From: an uncultured Collinsella sp.
GTDB taxonomy: Bacteria; Actinomycetota; Coriobacteriia; Coriobacteriales; Coriobacteriaceae
Length of the DNA: 56,931 nt
Reading direction: 5' to 3'
Assembly: GCA_902489665.1 (NCBI GenBank)
Contig: CABUAT010000012.1
Location: forward strand, 1-56,931
Made by a program: the position numbers and the translations under genes. Below the pieces are notes generated by a model. That model had not been told where the DNA came from. It saw nothing but the letters and a program-made list of their open reading frames with translations, and searched no databases. Shown piece by piece: positions 6,544-15,604 of this stretch (positions within the stretch are counted from its first letter, which is position 1; the number at the start of each line of letters is the position of its first letter).

Positions 6544-7578
6544 TTAACGGGCGACGCGGGTGCCACCGTCGGCGGCGTTGGCCACGGCGGCGATCTCGTC
6601 GGCGGTCACCAGGTTGGAATCGCCCTTGATGGTGAGCTTGAGAATCGAGGCCGCAATGGCGTAGTTGACGGCGTCCTGCGGGTCGAAGTCGTTGATGAGG
6701 GCATGGACGAGGCCGGCGTTGAAAGCGTCGCCGGCGGCAACGCCCTCGAGCACGTGCACGTCGTGAGCAGGGGAGAACCAGTGCTCGCCGCTCTCGGCGT
6801 CATAGAGCATGCCCATCCAGATGGAGCGCTCGACGCAGGAGATGTTGCGGACGACCGAGGCGACCTTCTTGCAGCCGTACTCAGCGCAGATCTGACGGGC
6901 CATCTCGACGTAGGTGTCGCGCTCCTCGATGCCGTGGGCAAGGGAGCCGGAGACGCAGGTCATGCCGAGGCCGGCAGGTGCGTCCTCGTCGTTGGCGATG
7001 CAGATGTCGACGAGCGGCAGAAGCTCCTTCATGGTTGCCTGCGACTTCTCGGGCGACCACATCTTGCCGCGGTAGTTAACGTCGCACACGGTGGTGATGC
7101 CCTTGGCGCGGCAGGCGTTGAGAGCGTCCTTGCAGGCGGCGGCCATCTCGTCGGAGACGGCGGGCGTCACGCCAGAGAAGTAGAAGACATCGATGCCCTT
7201 GAGGATCTCGTCCCAGTTAAAGACGTCGCGCTTGGCCATGTTGATGGCGGAGTACTTGCGGTCGTAGACGCAGCCGTTGCCGCGCTGCGAGGCACCGACC
7301 TCAAACACATAGGAGCCAAGACGGTCGCCCTGACGCACGACGCGCGTGGTGTCGACGTCGTAGACCTTCAGCGAGCGCAGGGCGCACTCGCCCAGGCGGT
7401 TGGCCGGAACGACGGAAACGTAAGCGGCCTTGTCGCCCTGATAGGCCAGGGAAAGCGCGGTGTTGGCCTCGGCGCCGCCGTAGCGGACGTCGAACTCGGT
7501 GGCCTGCTCAATACGCAGGTGATCTTTGGGCGAGAGCCTCATCATGATCTCGCCGAAGGTAAGAACCGTTTTACCCAT
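6544..7578 (-). CDS. kdgK: 2-keto-3-deoxygluconate kinase (PfkB family)
   Basis: 344 residues. A PfkB-type sugar kinase: substrate-binding FDVRYGGAEANTAL near residue 32 and the catalytic GVAAGDAFNAGLVHAL near 280, with the general-base aspartate in GDAF. It phosphorylates KDG to KDPG, which the downstream aldolase splits. The ATG at 7578 follows AAAAGGAG. The transcript starts in the shared LacI-operator promoter and carries the long hairpin in its leader. Specificity for KDG rests on the neighbouring aldolase gene. Confidence 0.88.
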   Translation of the reverse strand: MGKTVLTFGEIMMRLSPKDHLRIEQATEFDVRYGGAEANTALSLAYQGDKAAYVSVVPANRLGECALRSLKVYDVDTTRVVRQGDRLGSYVFEVGASQRGNGCVYDRKYSAINMAKRDVFNWDEILKGIDVFYFSGVTPAVSDEMAAACKDALNACRAKGITTVCDVNYRGKMWSPEKSQATMKELLPLVDICIANDEDAPAGLGMTCVSGSLAHGIEERDTYVEMARQICAEYGCKKVASVVRNISCVERSIWMGMLYDAESGEHWFSPAHDVHVLEGVAAGDAFNAGLVHALINDFDPQDAVNYAIAASILKLTIKGDSNLVTADEIAAVANAADGGTRVAR

Positions 7579-7620
7579 GGTCGCGTAGCTCCTTTTGTTT
7601 GTGCGTACACCTTTGATATG

Positions 7621-7678
7621 GCGTTGGCACGGAGGTGCCAAGACGGTAGGGTGCATCTTTGCACCTCCGTGCCAACGC
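7621..7678 (-). other. Long leader hairpin with conserved 22-base loop, copy B
   Basis: Perfect 18-base arms (7621-7638 and 7661-7678) enclose a 22-base loop matching copy A (3766-3787) at about 19 of 22 positions, while the arms are unrelated in sequence. It sits between the promoter/operator and the kdgK start, about 43 bases from the ATG. Confidence 0.75.
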
Positions 7679-7682
7679 TTAC

Positions 7683-7747
7683 CGAAATCGGTTTACGAAA
7701 TCGGTTTCGTTTCAGCTTGTAGTATACTCACCTACAACGTTTTGCAA
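7683..7747 (-). promoter_or_regulatory. kdgK promoter with tandem LacI-type operators
   Basis: Two operator copies, CGAAATCGGTTT at 7683-7694 and CGAAATCGGTTTCG at 7696-7709, lie downstream of a -10 TATACT (minus strand, 7726-7721) and TTGCAA (7747-7742), spaced 15 bases as in the promoter at 3834-3860. The region is shared with the divergent LacI-family gene, so autoregulation is also possible. Confidence 0.7.
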
Positions 7748-7811
7748 CCGAGATTTTTAAAAAATGCTTAAATGGCTAAGGATTGCCGTTAAGTGGGAAA
7801 CGAGGGGCGCT

Positions 7812-8834
7812 ATGGCGCATATGAGAATCAAGGACATTGCCGCCGAGGCGGGCGTGAGCCCGGCCACCGTTTCGCGCTATCTCAACAACCGTCCCGGTCA
7901 GATGACCGAGGAAACCCGCGCCCGCATCGCCGAGGTTATCGAGCGCACGGGCTATCGTCCCCGTGCCGCCGCGCGCAACCTGCGCAGCTCGCGCACCAAC
8001 CTTATCGGCGTGATCCTGGCCGACATCGCCAACCCGTTCTCGAGCGCCATGCTCGAGGGCCTTTCCGCCAGCGCCGCCGCGCGCGGCTGCTCGCTCATGA
8101 CCGCCATTAGCGGCAACGACCCCGCCAAGGAGGCCGAATCGCTTACCAGGCTCATCGATGCGGGCGTGGATGGCTTGGTCGTCAACACCTGCGGCGGCAA
8201 CGACGAGGCGATCGCCGCGGCCGCAGGTCGCCTGCCGGTCGTGTTGCTCGACCGCGACATCGAGGACGGCGGCATCGATCTGGTGACGTCTAACAACCGC
8301 GAGCTCGTTGCCGGGCTGGTGGACGAGCTCACCGCGGCTGGCAGCGAGCGCCTGTGCCTGCTCACCGAGGCAAGCGACGACAGCCCGGTGCGTCGCGAGC
8401 GTGCCGAGGCCTTTACCGATGAGCTCTCGCGTCGCGGCCTTGCGGGCGAGGTCGTCACCCTGGCCGACGGTGGCGCCACGGGCGTTGGCCGTTTGGACAA
8501 GACCATCCGCGACTACGCGGGCAAAAGGCTCGGCCTTATCGCCGTCAACGGCCTGGTTTTCCTGCGTCTGACCGAGGCGCTGGCGCAGCTTGGTCCCTCG
8601 CTGCCGGCTGGTCTTAAGATCGCGACATTTGACGATTATCCCTGGAACCACGTGCTCTTTGGCGGTGTGACCACGGCCGCGCAGGACACCCTCACCATTG
8701 CCGAGCGCGTAGTCGAGCGCCTTTCCGAGCGCATCGACGTTGTTACCACCACCGTGGGCGAGGCCGCAAAGCTCGCCCCCAAGCGCATCGAGATTCCCGG
8801 CCACATCGAACACCGCGCCTCGACCTCGCGCTAG
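7812..8834 (+). CDS. LacI family transcriptional regulator of the KDG genes
   Basis: 340 residues. The N-terminal LacI helix-turn-helix (IKDIAAEAGVSPATVSRYLN) is followed by the hinge with RAAARNLRS and a periplasmic-binding-protein-like sensor domain (GVILADIANPFSSAML, DGLVVNT). The C-terminus FDDYPWNHVLFGGVTTAAQD is typical. It is divergent from kdgK with CGAAATCGGTTTCG operators between them. It probably represses kdgK-kdgA and the leftward membrane-protein gene, released by a sugar-acid intermediate; the effector is inference. Start ATG 7812 follows GAGGGG. Confidence 0.9.
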   Translation: MAHMRIKDIAAEAGVSPATVSRYLNNRPGQMTEETRARIAEVIERTGYRPRAAARNLRSSRTNLIGVILADIANPFSSAMLEGLSASAAARGCSLMTAISGNDPAKEAESLTRLIDAGVDGLVVNTCGGNDEAIAAAAGRLPVVLLDRDIEDGGIDLVTSNNRELVAGLVDELTAAGSERLCLLTEASDDSPVRRERAEAFTDELSRRGLAGEVVTLADGGATGVGRLDKTIRDYAGKRLGLIAVNGLVFLRLTEALAQLGPSLPAGLKIATFDDYPWNHVLFGGVTTAAQDTLTIAERVVERLSERIDVVTTTVGEAAKLAPKRIEIPGHIEHRASTSR

Positions 8835-8968
8835 CCGTTCGTTCGCAACTGCCTGTTCGCGCACGTTTTTTGAGCGCTTGATACGCTTTAACCCTGCGGA
8901 AACATTTTTCTGCGATAGTATCTGCGATATAGACCAGTCGAAACCCGCCCGAAAGAAAGGGGAGCGAC

Positions 8969-10306
8969 ATGAACCAGCAGAACATCGATTACGTACTCCG
9001 CTCCGTAGAGCAGCGTGACATCCGCTTTGTGCGTCTGTGGTTTGTCGACATTCTCGGCCGCCTCAAGAACTTTGCCATTAGCCCCGAGGACCTCGAAGTC
9101 GCTTTTGAGGAGGGTATTGGCTTTGACGGCTCCGCCATCGAGGGCTTTGCCACGCCCGAGGAAGCCGACATGCTGGCGTTTCCCGATGCTTCGACCTTCC
9201 AGATTTTGCCGTGGCGCCCGAGCCACAACGGCGTCGCCCGCGTGTTCTGCGATGTGTGCACTCCCGATTGCAAGCCCTTTGCCGGCGACCCGCGCGATGC
9301 CCTGCGCCGCATGTTCTATAAGGCCGAGAAGGCCGGTTATCTGCTCAACGTGGGTGCCGAGCTGGAGTATTACTACTTCCCCGACGAGCACACCCCCGAG
9401 CCGCTCGACAACGTGGGCTACTTCGATCTTTCGGTGAGCGACGCCGCTCGCGACCTGCGCCGCAACACGGTCCTCACGCTCGAGAAGATGTCCGTGCCCG
9501 TGGAGTACACCTTCCACGCCGCCGGTCGCTCGCAGCATGGCATGAGCCTGCGCCACGCCGAGGCCCTGAGCATGTCCGACGCCATCACCACGGCCAAGCT
9601 CATCATTAAGCAGCAGGCCTACGAGAGCGGTTGCCACGCCTCCTTTATGCCCAAGCCGTTGGCGGGCGAGGACGGCAGCGCTATGTTTTTGCATCAGTCG
9701 CTGTTCGACCACGACGGCAACAACGTCTTTTGGGGCGAGGACGACGAGAAGTACCATCTCTCCGATACCGCCAAGCACTATATGGCCGGCATCTTGGCGC
9801 ACGCGCGCGAGATCAGCGCCATCACCAACCCTACGGTCAACTCGTACAAGCGCATCACCACGGGTGGCGACTCCGTGCCGCAGTACGCCACGTGGGGCCT
9901 GCGCAACCGCGCGAGCATGATCCGCATCCCGGTCTACAAGCCCGGCAAGCAGCTGTCCACGCGCATCGAGCTGCGCAGCCCCGACCCCATGGCCAATCCG
10001 TACCTGGTTAACGCCGTCACGCTGGCGGCTGGTCTCGATGGCATCGAGCGCAAGCTGGAGCTCCCGCCCGAGGCCACGGCCGAGACACTCAAACTCACCG
10101 ACCGTCAGATGCTCGAGGCCGGCTACACGCCGCTGCCGCGCTCGCTCAAAGAGGCGCTCGACGTCTTTGAGGACTCGCAGTTTATGAAGGATGCCCTCGG
10201 CGAGCACATCCACAGCTTCTTCCTCAAAAAGAAGCGCAACGAGTGGCATAAGTTTGAGTCCACGATCACCGAGTGGGAGATCAAGCATTATCTGGCGAAC
10301 TCCTAA
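8969..10306 (+). CDS. glnA: Glutamine synthetase, type I
   Basis: 445 residues, the length of short GSI enzymes. Recognisable active-site blocks are GFDGSAIEGF, the metal ligands in GAELEYYYF, AGRSQHGMSL and the substrate loop NPTVNSYKRI. The adenylylation region common in longer GSI-beta enzymes is not evident. It makes glutamine from glutamate, ammonia and ATP in the cytoplasm. ATG 8969 follows AAAGGGGAG. The GlnR-like regulator starts 51 bases downstream, suggesting one nitrogen-control unit. Confidence 0.95.
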   Translation: MNQQNIDYVLRSVEQRDIRFVRLWFVDILGRLKNFAISPEDLEVAFEEGIGFDGSAIEGFATPEEADMLAFPDASTFQILPWRPSHNGVARVFCDVCTPDCKPFAGDPRDALRRMFYKAEKAGYLLNVGAELEYYYFPDEHTPEPLDNVGYFDLSVSDAARDLRRNTVLTLEKMSVPVEYTFHAAGRSQHGMSLRHAEALSMSDAITTAKLIIKQQAYESGCHASFMPKPLAGEDGSAMFLHQSLFDHDGNNVFWGEDDEKYHLSDTAKHYMAGILAHAREISAITNPTVNSYKRITTGGDSVPQYATWGLRNRASMIRIPVYKPGKQLSTRIELRSPDPMANPYLVNAVTLAAGLDGIERKLELPPEATAETLKLTDRQMLEAGYTPLPRSLKEALDVFEDSQFMKDALGEHIHSFFLKKKRNEWHKFESTITEWEIKHYLANS

Positions 10307-10356
10307 TCGCGCTGGCTTGTTCCAGTACGATTGAGCTCATTTCCTTGGAGGCCGAT

Positions 10357-11019
10357 ATGTCCGAAAAGAGTGCCCTGTTCATGGCGCGCACGACGCGCTT
10401 CCACGAGTTTGCCCGCAGCTTGACGACCACCCTGGGTGTCGAGGTGAGCCTGGCAACCCCCGATTCGCCGACTGCGGCGCACGACTTCGACCTGCTGATC
10501 CTCGATTCCGACGGCATCCGCAGCGACCGCATCGATCAGATTGCCAAGTGGCTTGACGATCGCGGCGGCGTCCCCATGCTGGTGATCGTCGACGACGAGG
10601 CGCTCGGCACCCTGCGCCTGCCGAATCACGCGCATGCCGACTTTGTATGTCCCACGGCGACGCCCAACGAGCTCAAGGCTCGCGCGCAGCGCTTGATGGG
10701 CGAGGAGGAGACCGTCGCCGCCGACGATGTGCTCAACATCGACAACCTCGAGATTAACCTGGCTACCTACCAGGTGACGCTCGATAGCGAGCCCATCGAC
10801 CTGACGCTGATGGAGTATTCGCTGCTGAGCTTTTTGGCGACGCATCCCAACCGTGCCTACAGCCGCGAGGTACTGCTGCACCGCGTGTGGGGCTTTGAGT
10901 ACTGCGGCGGTACGCGTACCGTCGACGTGCACATCCGACGCATCCGCTCCAAGGTGGGCCCGCAGATCGCGGCACATATCACCACCGTCCGCGGCGTGGG
11001 CTATCTGTTTAAGGACTAG
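10357..11019 (+). CDS. OmpR-type winged-helix regulator, GlnR-like
   Basis: 220 residues. The C-terminal 100 residues are a PhoB/OmpR winged helix (EPIDLTLMEYSLLSFLATHPNRAYSREVLLHRVWG ending TVRGVGYLFKD; quoted in parts, continuous at about residues 148-219). The receiver-like N-terminal half has an LILDSDG segment but lacks the usual N-terminal acidic pair, so phosphorylation is doubtful. No histidine kinase gene is adjacent. Orphan receivers of this build beside glnA fit actinobacterial GlnR, the global nitrogen regulator, but the exact orthology is inference. Confidence 0.8.
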   Translation: MSEKSALFMARTTRFHEFARSLTTTLGVEVSLATPDSPTAAHDFDLLILDSDGIRSDRIDQIAKWLDDRGGVPMLVIVDDEALGTLRLPNHAHADFVCPTATPNELKARAQRLMGEEETVAADDVLNIDNLEINLATYQVTLDSEPIDLTLMEYSLLSFLATHPNRAYSREVLLHRVWGFEYCGGTRTVDVHIRRIRSKVGPQIAAHITTVRGVGYLFKD

Positions 11020-11024
11020 CTTTT

Positions 11025-11057
11025 CACCACAAAGGGGACAGGCACCTTTGTGGTGGT
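11025..11057. repeat. CCACCACAAAGG palindromic repeat, copy 1
   Basis: ACCACAAAGG and CCTTTGTGGTGG pair around GGACAGGCA. The element follows the GlnR-like stop by 5 bases and is followed by TTTT, so it may also act as terminator. One of five copies in the window. Confidence 0.8.
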
Positions 11058-11227
11058 TTTGCCGCATGCGTGGGTTCCTTTCGGGTCCGCAACAGAACTT
11101 AAGCCTTCCTAAAAGATTGCGTTCTCATACACGTGCACCCGCATATTGGGGTACAACTCAACGTGAACAATGATGGCCCGCCACGTGTTTGGCGGGCCTT
11201 TGGTTATTTGACGAAAGGATCGCAGCT

Positions 11228-12688
11228 ATGAGCGAGAACGATTCTCAGCGTCCCCAGGACGCGGGCAACGCCGGCGAGACCCAGCAGCAGCCGCGCGTGC
11301 AGGTGGAGTCGACGCCTGCCGACAGCAACATTCCCTACGTGCAGGCCTACGACACACAGACTGGCAAGCCGCTGGGCAGCCAGCAGGTTGTAAACAAGCA
11401 CACAGTGGTCAAGACTAAGACCAAAAAGCTGCCGATCTTTATTACGGCACTCGCCGGCTGTGCCTGCGGCGCCCTGTTGGTCATCGCACTCATTATGAGC
11501 GGCACGCTCGATATCGGCGGCGGCAGGAACGCCGTGACGGCGGGTGCTTCGGGTTCATCGACGCAAAAGATCACCATCGACTCCGAGGACACCACGCTGG
11601 CCGAGGCCGTTTCTGCCAAGGCCTTGCCCTCCGTCGTTTCCATCACTGCTACTTCGAGCGGTAGCCAGAATGGCTCGCTTTCGCAGCCTGCCGACGAGTC
11701 GGACGGCTCGGGCAGCGTCGGCTCGGGCGTTGTGCTCGATACCGAGGGCCATATCCTCACCAACAACCATGTGGTCGATGGCTATGACCAGTACGTGGTG
11801 ACCATGGATGACGGCACCACCTACGAGGCCGAGTTCGTGGGCAACGATGCCTCGAGCGACCTGGCCGTCATCAAGCTCAAGGACGCCGATGCTTCCAAGC
11901 TCACCCCGATCGAGATCGGCGACTCCTCCAAGCTCAACGTGGGCGAGTGGGTCATGGCGATCGGCTCGCCGTTCGGCAACGAGCAGTCTGTCTCCACGGG
12001 CATTGTGTCGGCGCTGTATCGCTCCACGGCCATGAGCTCTACCAGCGGCAACACCATCTACGCCAACATGATCCAGACCGATGCCGCCATCAACCCGGGC
12101 AACTCCGGTGGCGCACTCGTCAACGACAACGGCGAGCTCGTGGGTATTAACTCGCTTATCGAGAGCTATTCGGGCTCCAGCTCGGGCGTGGGCTTTGCCA
12201 TTCCCGTTAACTACGCCAAGAACATTGCCGACCAGATTATCGACGGCAAGACGCCGGTACATCCGTACATGGGCGCCACGCTTTCGAGCGTCAATGCGCT
12301 TAACGCCCGCACCAACAAGCTGAGCACCGATAGCGGCGCGTATGTGGCAAGCGTCGTCGAGGACGGTCCTGCCGCCAAGGCTGGCATCCAAGAGGGCGAT
12401 GTCATTACCAAGCTGGGCGACGATGAGATTACGAGCGCCGATGGCCTGATCATCGCGCTGCGCAGCCACGAGGTGGGCGAGAAGGTCGAGATCACGCTCG
12501 TGCGCGGCAAGGAAGAGAAGAAGGTCACGGTCGAGCTGGGCTCCGACGAGGAGTTGCAGAACCAGCAACAGGACGACAGTGCGACCGACACCGGCAACGG
12601 CGGTATTACCGACGAGCAGTTGCGCCAGTATCTGGAGGAGCTGCTGGGCCAGCAGGGCCAGGGTCAGGGCTACGGCCAGGGTTACTAA
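11228..12688 (+). CDS. HtrA/DegP-like membrane-anchored serine protease with PDZ domain
   Basis: 486 residues. A charged, disordered cytoplasmic N-terminus precedes one transmembrane helix (LPIFITALAGCACGALLVIA) near residues 70-95. The trypsin-like domain holds the triad His in TNNHVVDG, Asp in SSDLAVIKL and Ser in NPGNSGGALV. A PDZ domain (VEDGPAAKAGIQEGDVITKL) follows, then an acidic Gln/Gly tail. It should degrade or chaperone misfolded proteins outside the membrane. ATG 11228 follows AAAGGAT. Monocistronic, closed by a strong terminator. Confidence 0.93.
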   Translation: MSENDSQRPQDAGNAGETQQQPRVQVESTPADSNIPYVQAYDTQTGKPLGSQQVVNKHTVVKTKTKKLPIFITALAGCACGALLVIALIMSGTLDIGGGRNAVTAGASGSSTQKITIDSEDTTLAEAVSAKALPSVVSITATSSGSQNGSLSQPADESDGSGSVGSGVVLDTEGHILTNNHVVDGYDQYVVTMDDGTTYEAEFVGNDASSDLAVIKLKDADASKLTPIEIGDSSKLNVGEWVMAIGSPFGNEQSVSTGIVSALYRSTAMSSTSGNTIYANMIQTDAAINPGNSGGALVNDNGELVGINSLIESYSGSSSGVGFAIPVNYAKNIADQIIDGKTPVHPYMGATLSSVNALNARTNKLSTDSGAYVASVVEDGPAAKAGIQEGDVITKLGDDEITSADGLIIALRSHEVGEKVEITLVRGKEEKKVTVELGSDEELQNQQQDDSATDTGNGGITDEQLRQYLEELLGQQGQGQGYGQGY

Positions 12689-12715
12689 CGAGCCGTATCG
12701 CACATACCGAAGCCA

Positions 12716-12753
12716 GAGGGGCTGTCCCATCAACGCGGGACAGCCCCTCTTTT
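12716..12753 (+). terminator. htrA terminator
   Basis: GAGGGGCTGTCCC pairs with GGGACAGCCCCTC and runs into TTTTC, 28 bases after the protease stop codon. Confidence 0.9.
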
Positions 12754-12824
12754 CTTATTGATCCGTTGGGGGCGGAGGAAAACGGATCACTTGTGGCTGG
12801 CAAGAGGCCTGGTTCGTAATGGTC

Positions 12825-13027
12825 TGGACAGTTAGTTCAGATACGTATAAATCTGGGGCAGCTTGGGATGCGTTTTGAGCAATTTTTGATTGGGATGGGG
12901 TTTGAATGGGTGTTTGGGAGGGCGAGCGGGACGTTTACATGGTCTCAGGGAGCCCAAATTAGTTGAAACAGGGGTGTTCGTGTCTAATCCAGCTCTAGGA
13001 TTTATACGTATCTGAACTAACTGTCCA
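12825..13027. mobile_element. 203-bp element with 29-bp perfect terminal inverted repeats
   Basis: The ends 12825-12853 and 12999-13027 (outer bases TGGACAGTTAGTTCAG) are exact reverse complements over 29 bases. The interior of about 145 bases has no convincing gene. This is the layout of a non-autonomous miniature inverted-repeat element. No clear target duplication is seen, and no transposase in the window has matching ends. Confidence 0.6.
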
Positions 13028-13135
13028 CCCCAGTCTGGCGGCTGCCGATTCGGTGCGGTTTGAGACCGCTATTCGGCCCCATTGCGACCGGTGGTACTCT
13101 TGTATCCGTTTGAAATCGAGCGAAGGAGTGCCGCT

Positions 13136-15364
13136 ATGGAGCAATCGAGCCTGTTTGGTGACGGCGTGGACATCGATACCGAAACACCCGCGACCGCGGA
13201 AGCCACCGCACCGGACGATGCCCGTGCCCAGGCGGCAGCGCGTGCGGCCGAGCTGCGCCACGAGCTCGATTACCACGCCTATCGCTACTACATGCTCGAT
13301 GCGCCCGAGATCACGGACGCCGCCTTTGACAAAATGCTCGTTGAGCTGCAGGAAATTGAGGCGACCTACCCCGATCTGGTAACGCCCGACAGCTACACCC
13401 AACGCGTGGGCGGCTACGTGAGCGAGCAGTTTATGCCGGTCACGCACATGGCGCGCATGTATTCCATGGACGATGCCATGGATCTGGACGAGCTCGACGC
13501 GTGGCTCCAGCGCACCGAGGATGCGCTCGGTGCCGGCAGCGTTACCTATACCTGCGAGCTAAAGATTGACGGCCTGGGCGTGGCCCTTACCTACCAAAAC
13601 GGCACCTTCGTACGTGCGGCCACACGTGGCGATGGCACCACGGGCGAGGATGTGTCGCTCAACGTGCGCACCATCAAGGATGTGCCCATGCACCTGTCCG
13701 AGCCGGCGCTTGTCCACATGGGCGCCGACCGCGAGCGCACCATTGAGGTGCGCGGCGAGGTCTACATGCCTAAGGGCAGCTTTGTGCGCCTGAACGACGA
13801 GGCCGATGCCGAGGGCCGCGACCCCTTCGCCAACCCGCGCAACGCCGCCGCCGGCAGCCTGCGCCAAAAGGATCCCAAGGTCACGGCGCGCCGCGACCTG
13901 GCCACCTTTATCTATGCCATCGCCGATACCGACCCGCTGCACGTCCACAGCCAGCGCGAGTTCCTCGATTGGCTGCGCAGTGCCGGCTTTAGCGTCAACC
14001 CCAACGTGGCACGTTGCGCCACGCCGGCCGAGGTCCACGAGTTCTGCGCCCAGGCGCTCGAGCACCGCGGTGACCTCGATTACGACATCGACGGCGTGGT
14101 CGTAAAGGTCGATAGCTTTCAGCAGCAGCTCGACCTGGGCTTTACCGCCCGCGCGCCGCGCTGGGCCATTGCCTTTAAGTTCCCGCCCGAGGAAAAGCAG
14201 ACCGTCCTGCGCGAAATTCGCATCCAGGTGGGCCGCACCGGCGTGCTCACGCCGGTCGCCGAGTTCGATCCAGTGACGGTCGCCGGCTCCACCATCGCGC
14301 GCGCCACGCTGCACAACATCGACGAGATTCGCCGCAAAAACGTGCGCGAGGGCGACACCATCATCGTGCACAAGGCGGGCGACGTAATCCCCGAGGTTGT
14401 GGGCCCGGTGCTCGACAAGCGCCCGGTCGATTCGGTCGACTGGCACATGCCCGAGGTCTGCCCCGTGTGCGGCAGCCCCGTTGTCCACGAGGATGGCGAG
14501 GTCGCTTACCGTTGCGTCTCCATCGATTGCCCCGCACAGCTCAAGGAGCGCTTGCTCCACTGGGTGAGCCGCGGCTGCATGGACGTCGACGGCCTGGGCG
14601 ACGAGATCGTCGACAAGATGATCGCCGCCGGCCTGATCCACGATGTCGCAGACTTCTACCAGCTCACGGTCGACGACATCGCAGGCCTGGACACGGGGCG
14701 CACCTATGCCAGCTCCAACAGCAAAAAGGGCGTCAAGAAGGGCGACCCCATTCCGGTGGGCCTCAAGACGGCCGAGAAAATCATCGCCGAGCTCAACAAG
14801 TCCAAGAGCCAGCCGCTCGGTCGCGTGCTGTTTGCCCTGGGTATCCGCCATGTGGGCAAGAGCGTGGGCGAGGTCATCGCCGAGCGATTCCTGTCGATTG
14901 ACAAGCTTATCTTGGCGAGCGAAGAGGACATCGCCGAATGCGAGGGCATCGGTCCCAAGATTGCGGCGAGCGTTAAGCAGTTCCTGGCCGTGCCCGAAAA
15001 TCTTGCCGTGCTGGAGCGTCTGCGCCAAGCGGGCCTGTCTCTCGAGGTCGACTTGGGCGCCGCTCATGCGCAAGCCGCAGCCGACGCTGGCGTGGCGGGC
15101 GAGCTCGCCGACGCGCAGCCACTCGCGGGTCTGACCTTCGTGCTCACCGGCACGCTCGTCAACCGCACGCGCGACGAGGCAGGCGCGGCGCTCAAGGTGC
15201 TCGGCGCCAAGGTTTCGGGCAGTGTGTCGAAGAAGACGAGCTATCTGGTCGCCGGCCCCAAGGCGGGCTCCAAGCTCACCAAAGCCGAGCAGCTGGGTGT
15301 GCCTGTGCTGGACGAGGACGCGCTCGAGCAGATTCTTGCGACCGGTGAGGTGCCGGAGGCTTAG
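13136..15364 (+). CDS. ligA: NAD-dependent DNA ligase
   Basis: 742 residues. The adenylated lysine is K143 in CELKIDGLG. Later come the NTase motif IDGVVVKVDS, an OB fold, the four-cysteine zinc finger (CPVCGSP ... CVSIDCPAQ), helix-hairpin-helix repeats (LGIRHVGKSVGEVIAERF, ECEGIGPKIAASV) and a C-terminal BRCT domain (LAGLTFVLTGTLVNRTRDEA). It seals nicks in replication and repair. The N-terminus is about 35 residues longer than many LigA proteins and is acidic. ATG 13136 follows GAAGGAG. Single gene with its own terminator. Confidence 0.97.
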   Translation: MEQSSLFGDGVDIDTETPATAEATAPDDARAQAAARAAELRHELDYHAYRYYMLDAPEITDAAFDKMLVELQEIEATYPDLVTPDSYTQRVGGYVSEQFMPVTHMARMYSMDDAMDLDELDAWLQRTEDALGAGSVTYTCELKIDGLGVALTYQNGTFVRAATRGDGTTGEDVSLNVRTIKDVPMHLSEPALVHMGADRERTIEVRGEVYMPKGSFVRLNDEADAEGRDPFANPRNAAAGSLRQKDPKVTARRDLATFIYAIADTDPLHVHSQREFLDWLRSAGFSVNPNVARCATPAEVHEFCAQALEHRGDLDYDIDGVVVKVDSFQQQLDLGFTARAPRWAIAFKFPPEEKQTVLREIRIQVGRTGVLTPVAEFDPVTVAGSTIARATLHNIDEIRRKNVREGDTIIVHKAGDVIPEVVGPVLDKRPVDSVDWHMPEVCPVCGSPVVHEDGEVAYRCVSIDCPAQLKERLLHWVSRGCMDVDGLGDEIVDKMIAAGLIHDVADFYQLTVDDIAGLDTGRTYASSNSKKGVKKGDPIPVGLKTAEKIIAELNKSKSQPLGRVLFALGIRHVGKSVGEVIAERFLSIDKLILASEEDIAECEGIGPKIAASVKQFLAVPENLAVLERLRQAGLSLEVDLGAAHAQAAADAGVAGELADAQPLAGLTFVLTGTLVNRTRDEAGAALKVLGAKVSGSVSKKTSYLVAGPKAGSKLTKAEQLGVPVLDEDALEQILATGEVPEA

Positions 15365-15384
15365 CGCATCGATAACCAAATTGA

Positions 15385-15505
15385 AGAACCGCCCGGAAGC
15401 ACGACGCCTTCCGGGCGGTTCTTATTTGGACGGGGCAACCGGCACCGTGATCTGCGTCACGTAGGTCGCGGGGTCGTCGCTGACGATATTGTCGATGAGG
15501 GCGAT
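15385..15505. repeat. Direct repeat, left copy (gene 3' end plus terminator)
   Basis: About 121 bp nearly 87% alike to 17175-17296 in the same orientation. It begins with the hairpin CCGCCCGGAAG/CTTCCGGGCGG, which serves as ligA terminator. On the minus strand the rest reads as the end of a protein (IALIDNIVSDDPATYVTQ... ending VPVAPSK and a stop), preceded within 50 bases by an in-frame TGA, so it is a remnant. The parent gene is not recognised. Confidence 0.8.
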
Positions 15506-15604
15506 CCTGCGAACCGGTGCCGTCCCAGAGCGATAAGAGATTCATGCAGGGCAGAGGGACCTCACAATGACGGTTCTCCATTGCGGCGGTCTTTATATAT
15601 AAAC

